Assembly (NCBI RefSeq): GCF_027942865.1 | Contig: NC_134525.1 | Span: 18,847,657 to 18,911,656, forward strand | Reading direction: 5' to 3' | DNA from: Odontesthes bonariensis | Taxonomy: Eukaryota > Chordata > Actinopteri > Atheriniformes > Atherinopsidae | DNA: 64,000 bases | Shown here: piece by piece, positions 41,036-62,359 of the stretch | Numbering within the stretch: position 1 is the first letter of the stretch | How the letters are laid out: every line of letters starts with the position of its first letter | Notes under the pieces: generated by a model | Database searches by the model: none | Told to the model about the DNA's origin: nothing | The model's input: only the letters and a program-made list of their open reading frames with translations | Made by a program: the position numbers and the translations under genes

Positions 41036-42520
41036 GAACTGCGCGATGTGTGTGGATCTCATTGTTTCTAATGATGCAGTCTGTTCTGCTGAACTGGTCT
41101 CTCCGCATTGCACAGACATGTCGGAATTTGCAGCCCTTTGAATACACATAGAAAATACGTTTAACAACTCGGATTGCCATTAAAGCAGAGCTGAATTTAG
41201 TGCTAGCGATTAAATGTTTCGATGAGCAGATTTGGGTTAAATATGTATTTTGCATTTCTTCAAATCCACACCAATGCCTTCAAAATGATGCTCTTTCAAC
41301 TATTTTTCAGCGCACTTTCCACGGTCGCAACTTTTCACACGTAAAATGCTCCGATATTGGCATCAGCTTGTGCTTAAGTGGGCTGTAAACAGGAAGAGAG
41401 ATGTCAGGTTGGAGTCTTAATAGCTGCGCGAAGGTCGATGAGCGTCATCAAAGAGGTGACAACTCCCACAAGGTGCCAGATGAGACTCACCTGCGACAAT
41501 AAGGCGACGAAGAGGGCATGAAACGCATCAGCGGAGCACCGCAGCAGCTTACTTTTTTGTTGTTTTAATTCTTTGATTCTCGGACAGGTTGACGGAACAG
41601 AAATCCTGGGTCCTCTCCGTGTCAGGTCAGTGACTGACAGGTCTAATTTTGTGTTAGATAACCCGCGCGAGGAGATGGAAAGATTAACGTCTGTGCGTAA
41701 AATAAGCTTATGCTTCTTTTTTTTTAAGGTGGGTGATAAAAGCGCGGGACTTTATCTGATAATCACTCGACTTGATTTTGTTAAAACAGACGTTTTTCAC
41801 GCTGCTCTGTGTCGATCACAAATCTTTAACGCCACGTTTTGCAATTTACTCCAGGTGTCTGTTCACTGTTCATGCTTACACATCCTAAGTATAGCTCTCC
41901 AGTCAAACTGGTTCCGCAGCTGTTACACAGATCTCCGCTTTGGTGCTTCTTGAATCAAGAATCTTGCTATGCCTGATTGATGACGCTGTAGAAGTTTTGA
42001 GGCTCTTAAAATTTAACTTTCAAAAGACCCACACATTGTTTTCTTTCTTCCTATTTATGTAATTTCTTGCAGTTCCACAGATGCCAGCACGAGGTTTATA
42101 TTTAGGATGAATCCCCCATATTCCATTTTGAATTAACCTTGAACATATGCAGAACTGTAGTTTTAATGTAGAGAATTATAATTCCTAAAGTTGTGGAAGG
42201 CAACAGCAAGAGCGTATCCCAGACATCGTATTTCCATTTCAAACCAAGATATTCGCTGTGCAGGTTTGTCCAGGTGTAGACTCATCACTCTGAGTTAAAA
42301 GGCGATGTTGAAAGTCTGTTCTCTCTGCAGTTCAGACAGCCTTCACACAGATGACAGCTGACTGGTGTCAGCTTTGTATTTGTATGAATCCTTATTTGAG
42401 GTATGATTCCAGCATTTTAAAATCTCGTGTTCTCAAAGAGATTATGGACTCTGGTCACACCTGCTCCATCTCAATGTGTAAACCAGAATATGTTCATGTC
42501 TCAGCAGTCCAGCAGAGGAG
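41036..42520 (+). other. gramd1c: Spacer and probable 5' UTR region of gramd1c
   Basis: No coding exon was found. A possible acceptor (TCTCTGCAG, ending at 42330) would place the gramd1c start-codon exon from 42331, and a possible donor after GTGTCAG at 41625 could end a noncoding first exon. Both are guesses from splice signals alone. Confidence 0.3.
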
Positions 42521-51448
<8,928 letters not shown>

Positions 51449-52460
51449 TGTGACCTCACCTAGCGCCTACTGAGAGGCCTGTCCCCGGCTCTGTGGAAAG
51501 ACGAGGGGACCAAAGAGCCAAGCTTCCTCTGAGGAATTCCCTGGTACCCACAGGATGTTGCCATGTAGGCATCTTTGGACGCGTGCCACATGTAAGCCAG
51601 GGGTTGCGCATTAGGATGTTTTTAAAGCTGTAGACTGACTCTCGGGGGAGGACGAGTAACATCAGACTCAGGGGCACATTGAGCAGCAGGTTTAGACTTC
51701 TTTGGGATTCTGTTGGCTGCAACACCTGGCTTCTTTTTCATTTTTGGTGACGTATCTTAAACTATATTTTAATGCCTTGTGCCACATTCAATAAATGACT
51801 GTAAATACAGTTTGAGAAGTGAGAAATATTTAAATTAGTATTTTTGTGAAGATTTTAAATTTTTGCAGTCTTATGAATGAGACTTTTTTTTTTTTTTTTT
51901 TTAAATATTTCCATTTAAAAACTGTTTAATCAGTGACCCAAACTTGAAAATCTACTTAGTTTGTCATCAGAAGTAATTTTTGTTTGTATGCTGTAGCTGA
52001 TGCTGCTAAAGCTGTCTTTTTCTCTACATACTTTTGATTTCTATTTCAGTGATAACGTTCTGCTCAGCTGCGACATGCCTGATCCACATCCGCCGTGTAG
52101 AATTTAGGGTTCTTTTAAGCTTGTGTCAAAGGTTTAGGGTGGGTAGGGACTGTCTATGTACTGCACAGTCAACACTAAATGCAAGTTTCTTATGATTTTC
52201 AAACTTGTGTTCGTTTTTTTTTTTTGTTTGTTTTTCCTTTCCCCTCATTAGTTGGTGATGCACACTTGCCACGTTGAGCCTGGTTTAATGTTTACACAGT
52301 GCTACATTATTTAATGTTAGACAATGCACAGTTTTGCGCCGCTGCCTCTTCCTCATCCTGTACACACAAAACCATTAATTTGACCTGGACTTTGTTTATT
52401 TGATTGCCACTTTCTGCACTCAAACGTTGTTTTAATAAACAGTCTCTCACCTGATGTCTT
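51449..52460 (+). other. gramd1c: gramd1c 3' UTR
   Basis: Noncoding sequence follows the TGA at 51446-51448. AATAAA occurs at 51790-51795 and at 52434-52439, so short and long 3' UTR forms are both plausible. Confidence 0.55.
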
Positions 52461-53865
52461 CCTTTTTATTGAAATATTTAAAAATGCTCTATTTAATAAT
52501 CTACATAATTTAATTTCTCTTATTTCTCACTTAGGTGTATATCTGGATATGAGAAATGGGGAAACTAACTGCATTATTCACAATGCCTGTGTTCACTGAT
52601 TGAACAGCTTTTAGTCCCAACATTATACTGTTTTAAATCAAAATTTGTAAAAAGTTATTTAAAGCTGTACAGACGGCATTCTGCTGCTGGAAAAAGATTA
52701 AGTTAGGACAGAAGCCAAACGCCTTTCCTGTCTTGTCACAAGTGAAATACAACACAGGTGAGTTTGTCTTTAATTATTGACCAGCAGCCCGTCTATGGAT
52801 TCCTGGAGGAAATATTATATTGCCCTTGTAATGTCTTTGTGACACATTATCTCAAGCTTATTCTTTTACACTGGTTGAGCAGATGGTTACAAAACCATTG
52901 ATTGAGTTTTATCTTGAAATTCAATTCATACCATATCACGTTACTTTTTTTTTTTTTTTTTTTTTGTATAGCATTGGGAAAAAAAAATGCAAAGAGCCAA
53001 TGAGACACAACACCACTTAAAAAAAAAAAAAAAAAAGTTCCTTATGCTCTAGTAATCTCAGTTAAAATAATCAAATCATCCCTATATCACAATAACCCTG
53101 CTGTACATACTGGGGTTTCTTTTCTTCCACACACCTATAACACCTATATTTTGGGACCCACTGGGCGACAGCTCCTTTACCAACCAGTCAGAGGTATACT
53201 CATGCTCGGCCTTAATATCTCGAATTATATTCCAATACTTTTGATATTATAGTATACGTGTACTTTTCCCAAAGCGCATACTTGTAAATTGACCATAAAA
53301 ATGTTTTTAAAAATGTGCGGCATGTCCCTCTTGTATGCGACACAACATGAATATGTGGGAGGACACGAGTCCTTTTTTTTTTTGGTTGGGACACCATCAA
53401 CTTTATTTTGTTGTTGCATGTTACAAGTAAATTATTTCAACTTGATACCAAACAATTTTACAGAATTCTTCCAATAAAAGAATATTTCAAAGCTTACGTT
53501 TATGTAAAACATAGTGCCGTCGAACCAAAGATCTCAGCATGATGTTCAATTCATTTGCACAGTTCTAGATCCAAGTGGATCTATTCATCCACTTTTGAAA
53601 TGTCAGTTATAAGTAAAAAGAAAAAAAGCCCTACAATATATTTCAACATCTTTCATTTCAATTTTCTTTTAGCCCACAACAGAAATGGATATGGTCAGTG
53701 TGGTTGTGATGGAGACCAAAGTAATAATGCTAATATTACCCCATGACACAGTTTTATATTGACATAAAAAAAAAAACATTTGTCAGACCGTAATCAGCAT
53801 TTGTTACAATACTGTAATAAACAGACAAATGAGGAGAAGAGATGCTCATGTTTCACAGGAAAGAG
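52461..53865. other. Intergenic, AT-rich; no gene seen
   Basis: AT-rich sequence with poly-T and poly-A runs (about 52947-52966, 53018-53036, 53373-53383) lies between gramd1c and the inverted-repeat block. The short open frames present are in low-complexity sequence and have no splice or family support. Confidence 0.6.
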
Positions 53866-54110
53866 TGTGAACTCAGGAACATCACGACTGTTCACTCACT
53901 CAGTATCAAGCATATTCACTGTATCATTTTGGAGAAATTCAACCTCAAAGTTAATTATTTTGAAGTGAATAAGGCATTATGCACGATATTTACGCTACTG
54001 TAAAATCCCTTTGATCCATAATTTCTGACAAAGGTTGATACACTTGAACTCAGCAACATTTTGACTGTTCACTCACTCAGTATCAAACATATTCACTGTA
54101 TTATAATTAA
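53866..54110. repeat. Left arm of an inverted repeat built of 177-bp units
   Basis: The block GACTGTTCACTCACTCAGTA recurs 177 bp apart (near 53886 and 54063), so the arm holds more than one unit. Its sequence is the reverse complement, with moderate divergence, of the right arm at 55130-55490. Confidence 0.85.
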
Positions 54111-54235
54111 ATATATATATATATATATTAATAAATACATAAATATTAAATGAATACATAAATAAAGGGTCATCTACTAATTTTAAAGATTTACATTTAC
54201 TATAAAAAAAAATTCACTAAGCGAGTCAATCAGTC

Positions 54236-55002
54236 TCAGATGGCTGTTCCATCTCTCCGTCACCAGAGATACGGAACCTGGGTGTCATCCTGGACTCCAC
54301 CCTTTCATTTCGGTCCCACATCAAGAGTATCATCAAATCTGCCTTTTTTCACCTCAGAAACATCTCAAGACTCCAGCCCTCATTATGAGACTCAGTAACA
54401 GAGACCCTCATCCACTCATTTTTTTATCTCCTCCCGTCTGGACTAGCCTACTGCAATGGTGTCCTGTCTGGGCTACCCAGTAAGGCCCTTAACAGGTTGC
54501 AGTATGTTCAAAACTCAGCTGCCAGGGTGCTAACTCACACCAAGCCCTGGCAGCACATCACCCCCATCCTAAAGCAACTTCACTGGCTCCCTGTCAAAGC
54601 ACGCATCACCTATAAAATCCTTCTCTTGACCTACAAATCTCTCCACTCACTTGCACCTAAGTACATCTCTGATCTCCTCCACCCCTACTCCCAGTCACGG
54701 CTTCTGCGCTCCTCAGACAAGGACCTACTTTCCGTTCCTCGCACCAGACTAAAAACATATGGAGATAGGGCCTTCTGTTCAACTGCCCCTACCCTATGGA
54801 ACAATCTGCCACTTCACATCCGTTCTGCCCCCTCTCTACTACAGTTTAAAAAGAATCTAAAAACACATCTCTTCTCCATGTCCTACTCTTAAACCCACCC
54901 CTCCGGCCCTACCCTTCCCCCCTTCTTTTCTCTTGTTAAGCGACCTTGGGTACCTTGAAAGGTGGTATATAAGTCCAAGTTATTATTATTATTATTATTA
55001 TT
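54236..55002 (+). mobile_element. 5'-truncated L2-like LINE, 3' end of ORF2
   Basis: A 131-codon open stretch (54500-54892) includes QNSAARVLTHTKPWQHITP, LHWLPVKARITYKILLL and WNNLPLHIRSAPSLLQFKK, typical of the ORF2 C-terminus of fish L2-like elements. Upstream, broken frames read [20 protein letters not shown]. The 3' end has GCGACCTTGGGTACCTTGAA and a (TTA)n tail (54979-55001), as expected for L2. It sits between the two arms of the inverted repeat. Confidence 0.9.
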
Positions 55003-55129
55003 GGTCAAAGTTTCTGTCATGACTTTGAATTAAGCATTCTTCAGAAATAGAACAAAATTATTTTAGGAGTATCAAAAGAATTAAACTGCAGTGACAGTGT
55101 TTGATATGGAATCAGTTCTTGCAAACCTG

Positions 55130-55490
55130 GCTGATGTCATATGCATAATGCCTTTTTCACTTCAAAATAATTAACTTTGAGGTTGAATTTCTCCAAAATG
55201 ATACAGTGAATGAGCTTGATACTGAGTGAGTGAACAGTCAGGATGGTCCTGAGTACAAGTGCACACGCCTTTGTCAGAAATGATGGATCAAAGGGATTTT
55301 ACAGTAGCATAAATATTGCAAATAATGCCTTTTTCACATCAAACGAATGACCTTTGAGGTTGAATTTCTCCAAAATGATACAGTGAATGAGCTTGATACT
55401 GAGTGAGTGAACAGTCAGGATGGTCCTGAGTTCAAGTGCACACGCCTTTGTCAGAAATGATGGATCAAAGGGATTTTACAGTGGAGTAAA
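55130..55490. repeat. Right arm of the inverted repeat, two 177-bp units
   Basis: Two near-identical units each contain TTGAGGTTGAATTTCTCC, AATGATACAGTGAATGAGC and GATGGATCAAAGGGATTTTA. The first motif repeats at 55181 and 55358, a period of 177 bp, equal to that of the left arm. Confidence 0.9.
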
Positions 55491-55499
55491 ATATTTGCA

Positions 55500-56013
55500 C
55501 GCTCCGTATCATGGACTTCCTGCATTTGCCATAAATTCTGTAATACGGGCGCACTTTAAATCACGAAAAGACGAACGTCTGCTCACTTGACCGCAGTCCA
55601 TGTCCGTGGCCGCACTTTGAGTGTCTGATGCAAAAGTCTTTCATCCAGTAGCCCTCTTTGCACCGGTGGGTAAAAAAAGGACACGAGGCCTGGGCGGGGT
55701 AAGTCTTCCTCATTTGACGTCACGAGGGGAAACTGTTCACTTCAGCACGACTGTCCTCCAAACAGAACCGAACCAGAACCTGGAAACAGCCCCGGGCGGA
55801 GTTCCCGGTCGACTCATACACGGACTCAACCTTCAGTCTCATCGGCTGCCGTCTTTCGTGTGACTTTCGCTGCACCACCGAGCGTCATGTAGCGGGAAGA
55901 AACGCCGGATACGACTGCTGCTGTCCGGGAACAAGACTTCCGTTGAGAAGGAGTTGTTTCAACCGATGTCTCGCGCTCCTGGGAACATCGGCATGTAGCA
56001 GCCCAGTGTTCAG
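55500..56013 (+). promoter_or_regulatory. zdhhc23: zdhhc23 promoter and noncoding exon 1
   Basis: A CpG-rich block (about 55540-55990, with CCCCGGGCGGAG, GAAACGCCGG and CTCGCGC) ends with TTCAG then gtacgt at 56014, a good donor. The next exon starts at 57280, 18 bases before the ATG. The first exon is therefore likely noncoding; the start site was not fixed. Confidence 0.5.
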
Positions 56014-57279
56014 GTACGTTCGAGTTAGACTGACTCTGAGTGAGGCAGCACTGTGTCTGGTTAGGATAGGAAAAATAACTGGCAGCGTGGGTTAACTGTG
56101 ACCACCTGTCAGTCATTAGTTTTAAAAGTGATAGAAGTCTTATTTCATAGCTCAGCAAAATTTTCTTATATTTATTAACTTGTGTTTACAGTACCCGGAA
56201 ACCAGGCCCACCCTGCCGATAGTTGTTTTTATCACTATCCAACAAACGTTTGTTGTTTTCTGATATGTTTGATGGGCACGAGTGTTTTAATCAATTCAGA
56301 ATACAGAATTAACGATATTTAGTTAAGTGGAAACCCAACAGGTGAATGGGGCAAACATTTGTAACTGATATACAAATTGACACTTCGATGAAATTTGCCC
56401 AGCTGATTAAAAGTTAATCCCCACAAAAGGTGGTGTAAACCCTAAAAGCTTTCTTTGCTAACAGGTGATGGCAAATAAGGACAATTGTGGCACACAGTTG
56501 CTGGGTTGGCAGCCTATGTTAACAGTCTATATCCCCAATCTCACCTGTGAATTAACTGTAAGAACTGCAGCTGCCTTCCTCTTTCCTCTCAGAGGCTTTT
56601 TGAATATGATCTTGTACCAGTTGCAGTTGAGAAGCACTGCACACCTCTGGCAGAAACGTCTGAGCGCTACAGTGGCAGTATGAATCATTGCAGCAGTACT
56701 TATTTTTATTTATTTTCTCATTTATTTTTTTTGTCAGGGAGCAGATGTGCCTGCTGTTTGGTGCCACCACACACCCATTAAGCAGTAGGTGTGATACAGC
56801 CTGTAAGTTCTCACCACAGAGATGCTGCAGAGCTCTGTTGACTTCGACAGCTTCCTTTCTCCGCGTGGAAGTCATTGGTGTGAGACTGAGGTGGCAGAAA
56901 AAGTGTGGTTATTATGAGTGCCGACAACACCTCGACCTTAAATCCATCGGTACGATAAATGAGCCAGCGAGCTGCACTGGTGGGAGGGCTCTCGTGCTGA
57001 AAATCATTACAGTGTGACAGATGTGTGACAGATGTGTGGGAAGCATTCAGGGTTGGGTTGGGTCAAATGGCCGGGGTCTGCTTCGCAGTGCTGTGTGGGA
57101 AAATTCTTAGCTTGGAGCCAGTCCATCATCTAAAACGCATGCAAACGGATGATAATCTGCTGTATCCACAGATCATTTCAGCAAAGTGGGCTTAAAGAGG
57201 AGTTTTCATTGATTGTGTTTTACTCCATGCAGCTCAGTGTAGTTAATGGCAAAACCTTTTTTTTTTTTTTTTTTTACAG
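56014..57279 (+). other. zdhhc23: zdhhc23 intron 1
   Basis: About 1.3 kb of unique sequence lies between the likely noncoding exon and the start-codon exon, ending in a long T run and TTTTTACAG. I found no coding exon here. Confidence 0.5.
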
Positions 57280-57297
57280 TCTGCGGTGCTATCTGTC

Positions 57298-60200
57298 ATG
57301 AAGAAGCGAGCGAGCAAGGTGCTAAAGGAGGAGGAGGAGGAGGAGGAGGCGGGCTTGTGCTGCTGCGAGTATGTGAACAGACACGGAGAGCGCAGCCATG
57401 TCGCGGCCTGCTGCTGTGACTGCGAGGACCTGGATGATGCCTGTGACAGGTCAGAGAAGGGAAGCTGATGCCTGGGCTGCTGTTTGTGGTTATGTTTGTT
57501 GTCTTAAATAAGCATCTGTAGATTCTCTATTTTATCCAGACAACAGTTTGAAAGGTTACCATGACACAAGGGAGCATAAGAACCCTTTATATTTGACAAG
57601 CTGTAAAGAAAGATGTTTACCATCTTCACCTTTGCTCGTGGTCTCTCTTTAAGGTGGTGGTCTTTTGGTTGGTTGAATTTTCAGTTTGTTTCAGACTGAA
57701 AAAGTGTGAAGGTGTTTTTTTCCTTGTATTTTTAATGGCCCCTTAGAGCACGAGCCCACCTACTTTGGTAATTAAAAAAAAAAAACAAAGAACACTTTTC
57801 TGTTACGCCTACACACATATCACAATGTTTCAGTTGCACCTTATTTGGTTAATGCTGCGGGGTCACAGTTATTTAGCTTTCATAATACTGATTTGAAAAA
57901 GCTCCCGGTACGGTGCGATTTATAGTTGGTCTAAAACAGGACTACACCATCATGTATTGACTCATGATTTGCTTCAGCTGGGATGAGGTTGAGGGCTCTG
58001 TGATGTCACTGTGATGACGGTATGTCTTTAAGGATAACAGTATTAGTCTTTTGGTCAACACTGTTATCCTGTCTTAGAAGCTGAGAGAATATTTCATTAA
58101 AATCCCCCTCTGGCAACTGAACAAGATGCCTTTTAAGACCTTGCCCCTCTGGGAACACTGTATGGAAGTATGAGGTTAAAGGTGGTGCCACCTGACCAGC
58201 TGGATCATAACAGGCCTGTACAGTTGGCACAAGGTATGATGTAAACAGCACATCATCACTGGCTCTTCTTACCCTGATCAGAGTAAATCTGGACTTATCA
58301 GACCACACCACCCTTTTCTATTACTCCAGAGTTCAATCTTCTTGCTCCCTTGCAAATTGAAGCCATTTTTTCTTTGATTAAACCCACTGATATGTGGTTT
58401 TCTGAAGGTTACACAACTGTTTAGTCCAAATACCTCAAGTTCGCTTCCCCTGCATTTGTGTAAATGCTCTTACTTTCACTTTTTTCTTCCGCCCCCACAC
58501 ATTCTTCCTCAAAGGTGATGGTTGACCACTGTCCTTTCAGGTTTAATAATGCGTCGGATAGTTCTTAAAATATTTTCAGAGCTTCATAACTCTCCTTTGT
58601 TTTGTTTGCCTGATGCAGGCCAGTTATTTGACACATCTGAAACAGAGTAATCAGTTGGGGTTAAAGGTTTTATTTTTAATTGTCCTGGCAGTGTGTGTGA
58701 ACAGTTGTACTGACAGCTGAACTTGCTGCCTATGTTAACACAAAGTTAAAAAGCAAGTATATTCCCAGCCTCAGAGGTAAACGACAGAAATCATATTATT
58801 TGCGTTCTAAGATGTTAAGTATTTGTCTGATTTCACAAACATTTTTACTTGTGATTGGAGGTAAAGCACAAGCGTTGCTAATAGCAAACATCAGGGCAGT
58901 GCAGTATGGATAATGCTTATTTATACCATTGATTACAACTGTGCTGTCACTGCTATGACATGATCAAATGTGAAAAAAGTGTATATGGGTATCCTGGTTC
59001 AAAGGAAGTTCTTTGCTCACTCAGGTTTCTGAAGAGGGAGCCTCAGAAACCTGAATCCCTGTCACAGGTGGCTGATGTCGTCTCAGATCGGATTCGTGTA
59101 CCCTGGTTGTGGGGCGGAGCCCGAAAACTGGAGCTGTCCATCATCCCTCCTCTTATTCTTCTTCCTGCCCTGCTGCACCTCGCCGCTCTCCACTTCCTGC
59201 TTGGCATTGTGGTTCTGACGGCTCTGCCTGGCTTAGTGTTGTGGTACTACTACTTCACCCACCGCAAGAAAGGACGGACGCTATTCTTCCTCAGCCTGGC
59301 CCTCTTCTCCTTGGCTTACATGTACTACTTGTTCATCGTAGAGGTGCTTCCCCGCGGAGATGTCGGTCTGCTTGAGCTGGCAGCTGTAAGTCTAGGAGTC
59401 ATCCTCACCCTGGTAGCGCTTCTCCTCACCAAGAGAGATCCTGGCATCGTTCAACCAAACAAAGAGACCATCCACAGCACGGTGACATATTACTGTCCCA
59501 TGACAGACAGAGACTCCAGCTTCAGCAGGGAGAGTCCGGATGTGACCATGACGGTGGCCAACCGGACAAGTCCCCTGGAGCAGGAGGGGAAGGATCCGAA
59601 GGAAAGTAGCCGGAGGAACTGGTGCCCGACGTGCAGGGTGGCGCGTCCTCCCAGGGCGGGACACTGTCGGATGTGTGGTGTCTGCGTGCTGCGTCTCGAC
59701 CATCACTGTGTCTGGTGGGTTTCGTTAAAAAGGGCCGTTTCTTCCTCTTTCTTTCTTGTATTTTCTAAGCAGAGTCTGCTTAACACATCAAATCCCAAAA
59801 AACAGTGGAATTTTTCTTCCAAAAGGTTCAGTTGCTGTTATTTGATAAAGGCAATGAGCTTACATCAAATGATCAAATGCTTGTGTGTGTGTGTTTGTGC
59901 GTCCCCCTCCTCTCTTTGCTGGGGTAGGATAAACAGCTGCGTTGGACAGGCCAATCACCGCAGCTTCCTGCTCACACTGCTCTTCTTCCTGATGACGTCC
60001 CTGTACGGTATCAGGCTTGTGTTGCAGAGTGTGTGTCCACAGCATAACGTCTTCACAGCCTTACTCTACTGCCCGGGAGTCTACAACCAGTACGGGTACT
60101 GAAAACGTTTACACTTAGTTTGTAAGAACGGGGATGAATATGTGACTGTCACCTCCTCTTTGTATCGTTTGCCGCTGTGTTGGCCTTGCAGTAGACTGAC

Positions 60201-61337
60201 AACCTGTCCTGATATGGGGTTTCTGTGGTACCGGATTAAAGGATTACTTTAGGAATGGTTTTAGTTAGCTTTGGTAGTCTAAGCACTGAGCAACATTGTG
60301 CCACCATTTTTAGTCTTTTTTTTTTGGTAAGCAAAGTATCTATTTTAAATTTGCTGTTAAGATTTAAGGCTCTATAAGCAAGTTTTTGTTTGCAAGATAC
60401 AGAACAACTGCCATCTAACTGAAGTTGTGGCTTTTGCTTGAACAGCACTTGGATGAATGAATGAATATGTAATGAACATCTGCGTACACGATGCATCGTT
60501 AGTCATAGAAAATAAGCAAGTGCTCTAATTTCGTACCAAGCTTTGCTACACCTTCCAAACTTTGTTCCGTTGAATGTTCAGAAGGAGCCCGTGTAAACGG
60601 GGAACCTTTCAGCAGCAATCGAGAGCATAATTATGTTATTTTAATAGCTCAGGGAAACCGTTTGACAGAGACACTGAGGGGCATTTTGATATTTTTCCCC
60701 AGAACTAAGGAAGTGGTACTTTCTGTGCAGTTCTTGCTCCTTGGACAACATGCTTCTATCGCTGCAGAGTTGCATCAGTTACAGATCCTCAGAGGGTTGC
60801 CTAATAAGCTTTTGGAGAAAGACTCACTGTTTTTGCTCAGAGCCATAAGTAGTGTTTAAAAGGATCTGTGCTGGCACTGCTGTAGACAACACTTATAACA
60901 GGCTTTCAAAAGAGCTCCAGTGAATGGCTGCCATGTATGTGAAAAACCTCCTTAGATTTACACATACTAGTGTCTAAACTAAGGTCACGTGGAGCAATAA
61001 TCTGCCCAGTGCAGTGCCTCTTGCTGTGTTTTATATCATGATTGAACACCTTCCCTCTTTGTTCTCCAGCTCTGCTCTTTGTTTCACCTGTGCGTGGTAC
61101 AGCAGTATCGTGACTGTCGGGCTGCTTCACCTACTGGTCGTGCAAATCATCAACATCAGCTACAATGTGACGGAGCGTGAGGCACGAACAGCTCTGAGAG
61201 AGAAAACTGCCCGCAGCGCCTACTGGGGACTCGTTGTGGACACCGGCGTCTACTCTCAAGGCTTTCGTGGCAACTGGTCCGAGTTCATGACCATGGGAGA
61301 CAAACGTAGCCCCCCACCTCCCACAGACCTGGTGTGA
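57298..61337 (+). CDS. zdhhc23: Palmitoyltransferase ZDHHC23 (NIDD)
   Basis: Four coding exons: 57298-57449, 59025-59714, 59928-60095, 61070-61337, giving 425 aa (human 409). After MKKRASKVLKEEEE and a run of Glu comes a Cys-rich segment (GLCCCEYVNRHGERSHVAAC, about 20-39), typical of ZDHHC23 and its relative ZDHHC11/12-type proteins. Membrane spans lie near 90-106, 108-125, 137-155 and 164-182. The Cys-rich catalytic domain has CPTCRVARPPRAGHCRMCG and ends in DHHCVW (276-281), interrupted by intron 3 at the Trp codon. Two further spans follow (about 294-316 and 345-365), then NISYNVTEREA and a tail ending TDLV. It transfers palmitate to Cys of target proteins; the mammalian protein is reported to bind neuronal NOS. 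Alternative upstream starts are not ATG, so 57298 was chosen. Confidence 0.96.
57450..59024 (+). other. zdhhc23: zdhhc23 intron 2, hosts a Tc1 fossil
   Basis: This 1.6-kb intron joins phase 2 exons at Arg-Phe-Leu. Apart from the decayed Tc1-like element (58000-58690) it is AT-rich unique sequence. Confidence 0.8.
58000..58690 (-). mobile_element. Decayed Tc1/mariner-type transposon (transposase remnant)
   Basis: On the minus strand, VWSDKSRFTLIRVRR (the WSDESRF block holding the first catalytic Asp in Tc1 transposases) is followed by YLVPTVQAC. The preceding part reads in broken frames as the linker and helix-turn-helix region, recognised at the nucleotide level from motifs such as TTTAATAATGCGTCGGA and CATTTGTGTAAATGCTC. 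Frameshifts, internal loss after VQAC and no clear terminal repeats show it is inactive. Confidence 0.8.
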
Positions 61338-61550
61338 GAGACTGTTGCAAATATAGCTGCTATTCCACTGTTGTCCACTGGATGGCAACGTTGTCCCTTT
61401 ATTCAATTTACAATGACTCTTGCTGCTGGCTGCGAACCTGAGAGTGTCTGGAGTGCTGTCAGCATTGCGTTAAGGTGCAACTGCAGCTCCAGAGTTGCAC
61501 TGACTTTGACACTTAGCAATAATAAATTCAAACCCTAATAACATGGATTC
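61338..61550 (+). other. zdhhc23: zdhhc23 3' UTR with poly(A) signal
   Basis: AATAAA at 61521-61526 is the first good signal after the TGA. Beyond it, to 62359, lies noncoding sequence that faces the convergent gene. Confidence 0.5.
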
Positions 61551-62359
61551 ACTGCCATTAACGTGACTGACAACTGGCATCTCATCTGTACGGCTGCATC
61601 CACCCACCACTCAAATTTATACGCCTACCACTGCTGCCTCATTGTTATCCCTCACACAAATATCACCCTTTCCTTCACTCTGACTGACTTCCTTGGACTT
61701 GCACACTGACTTCATGCCTCTGCTACATTTTAGTGCCTTGGTGGAAGATGAACAAGAAAACATGAGTGAAACAATATTCCTGGTTGGTTAGTGCATATAG
61801 AGACTTTTTTTTTTTTTTTCAGCCCAGTGTCAATAATAAGAATAAGACACCTTTGGGTATATAGATTCACCTGATGAAGACTGATGTGTTTCCTCATTAT
61901 ACGTCCTTCTTTGTCTTTCTCAAACTCTGACAGCACTTGGCCTCACTTGACTTTGTGAAATGCGTCATAGTATATAGATATTTACCACAGATGGATGAAA
62001 CGTCTCAGCATGAGGGTAATTGAAGCATTTATGGAATTCATTGCTTTGACATATTCATAGTTCCTTTTAAGCGTTTTAAGATGAAACAACTTGGGATACA
62101 TTTAAAAAAGAAAAACTTGAATGCACATCCTCTGTCCACTGTAACCACCTGTTTCCCCTCAAGAGAATCAAAAAAATGTTCCCTTTTTTTTTCACCAATA
62201 ATTGTATCAGTCCTGCTGTGTCCCTGTGTGTTTTGTATGGACTGATTTTAACTTATTTGTATTAAATGAAACTGATGTCATCATTTCCTCTTCTGAGATA
62301 TTTGTTGCCTGTCTGGGTGTGAAGTTTGTTGCCTTTGATGACAGCTTTCCCCTGAAGCT

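Noticed and set aside
55621-55863. 80-codon open frame before zdhhc23
   Set aside because: It lies in the CpG-rich promoter and first-exon region and has no recognisable protein pattern.
58006-58311. 101-codon minus-strand open frame as a host gene
   Set aside because: Its first third is a Tc1 transposase block; the frame is part of a decayed element, not a host protein.
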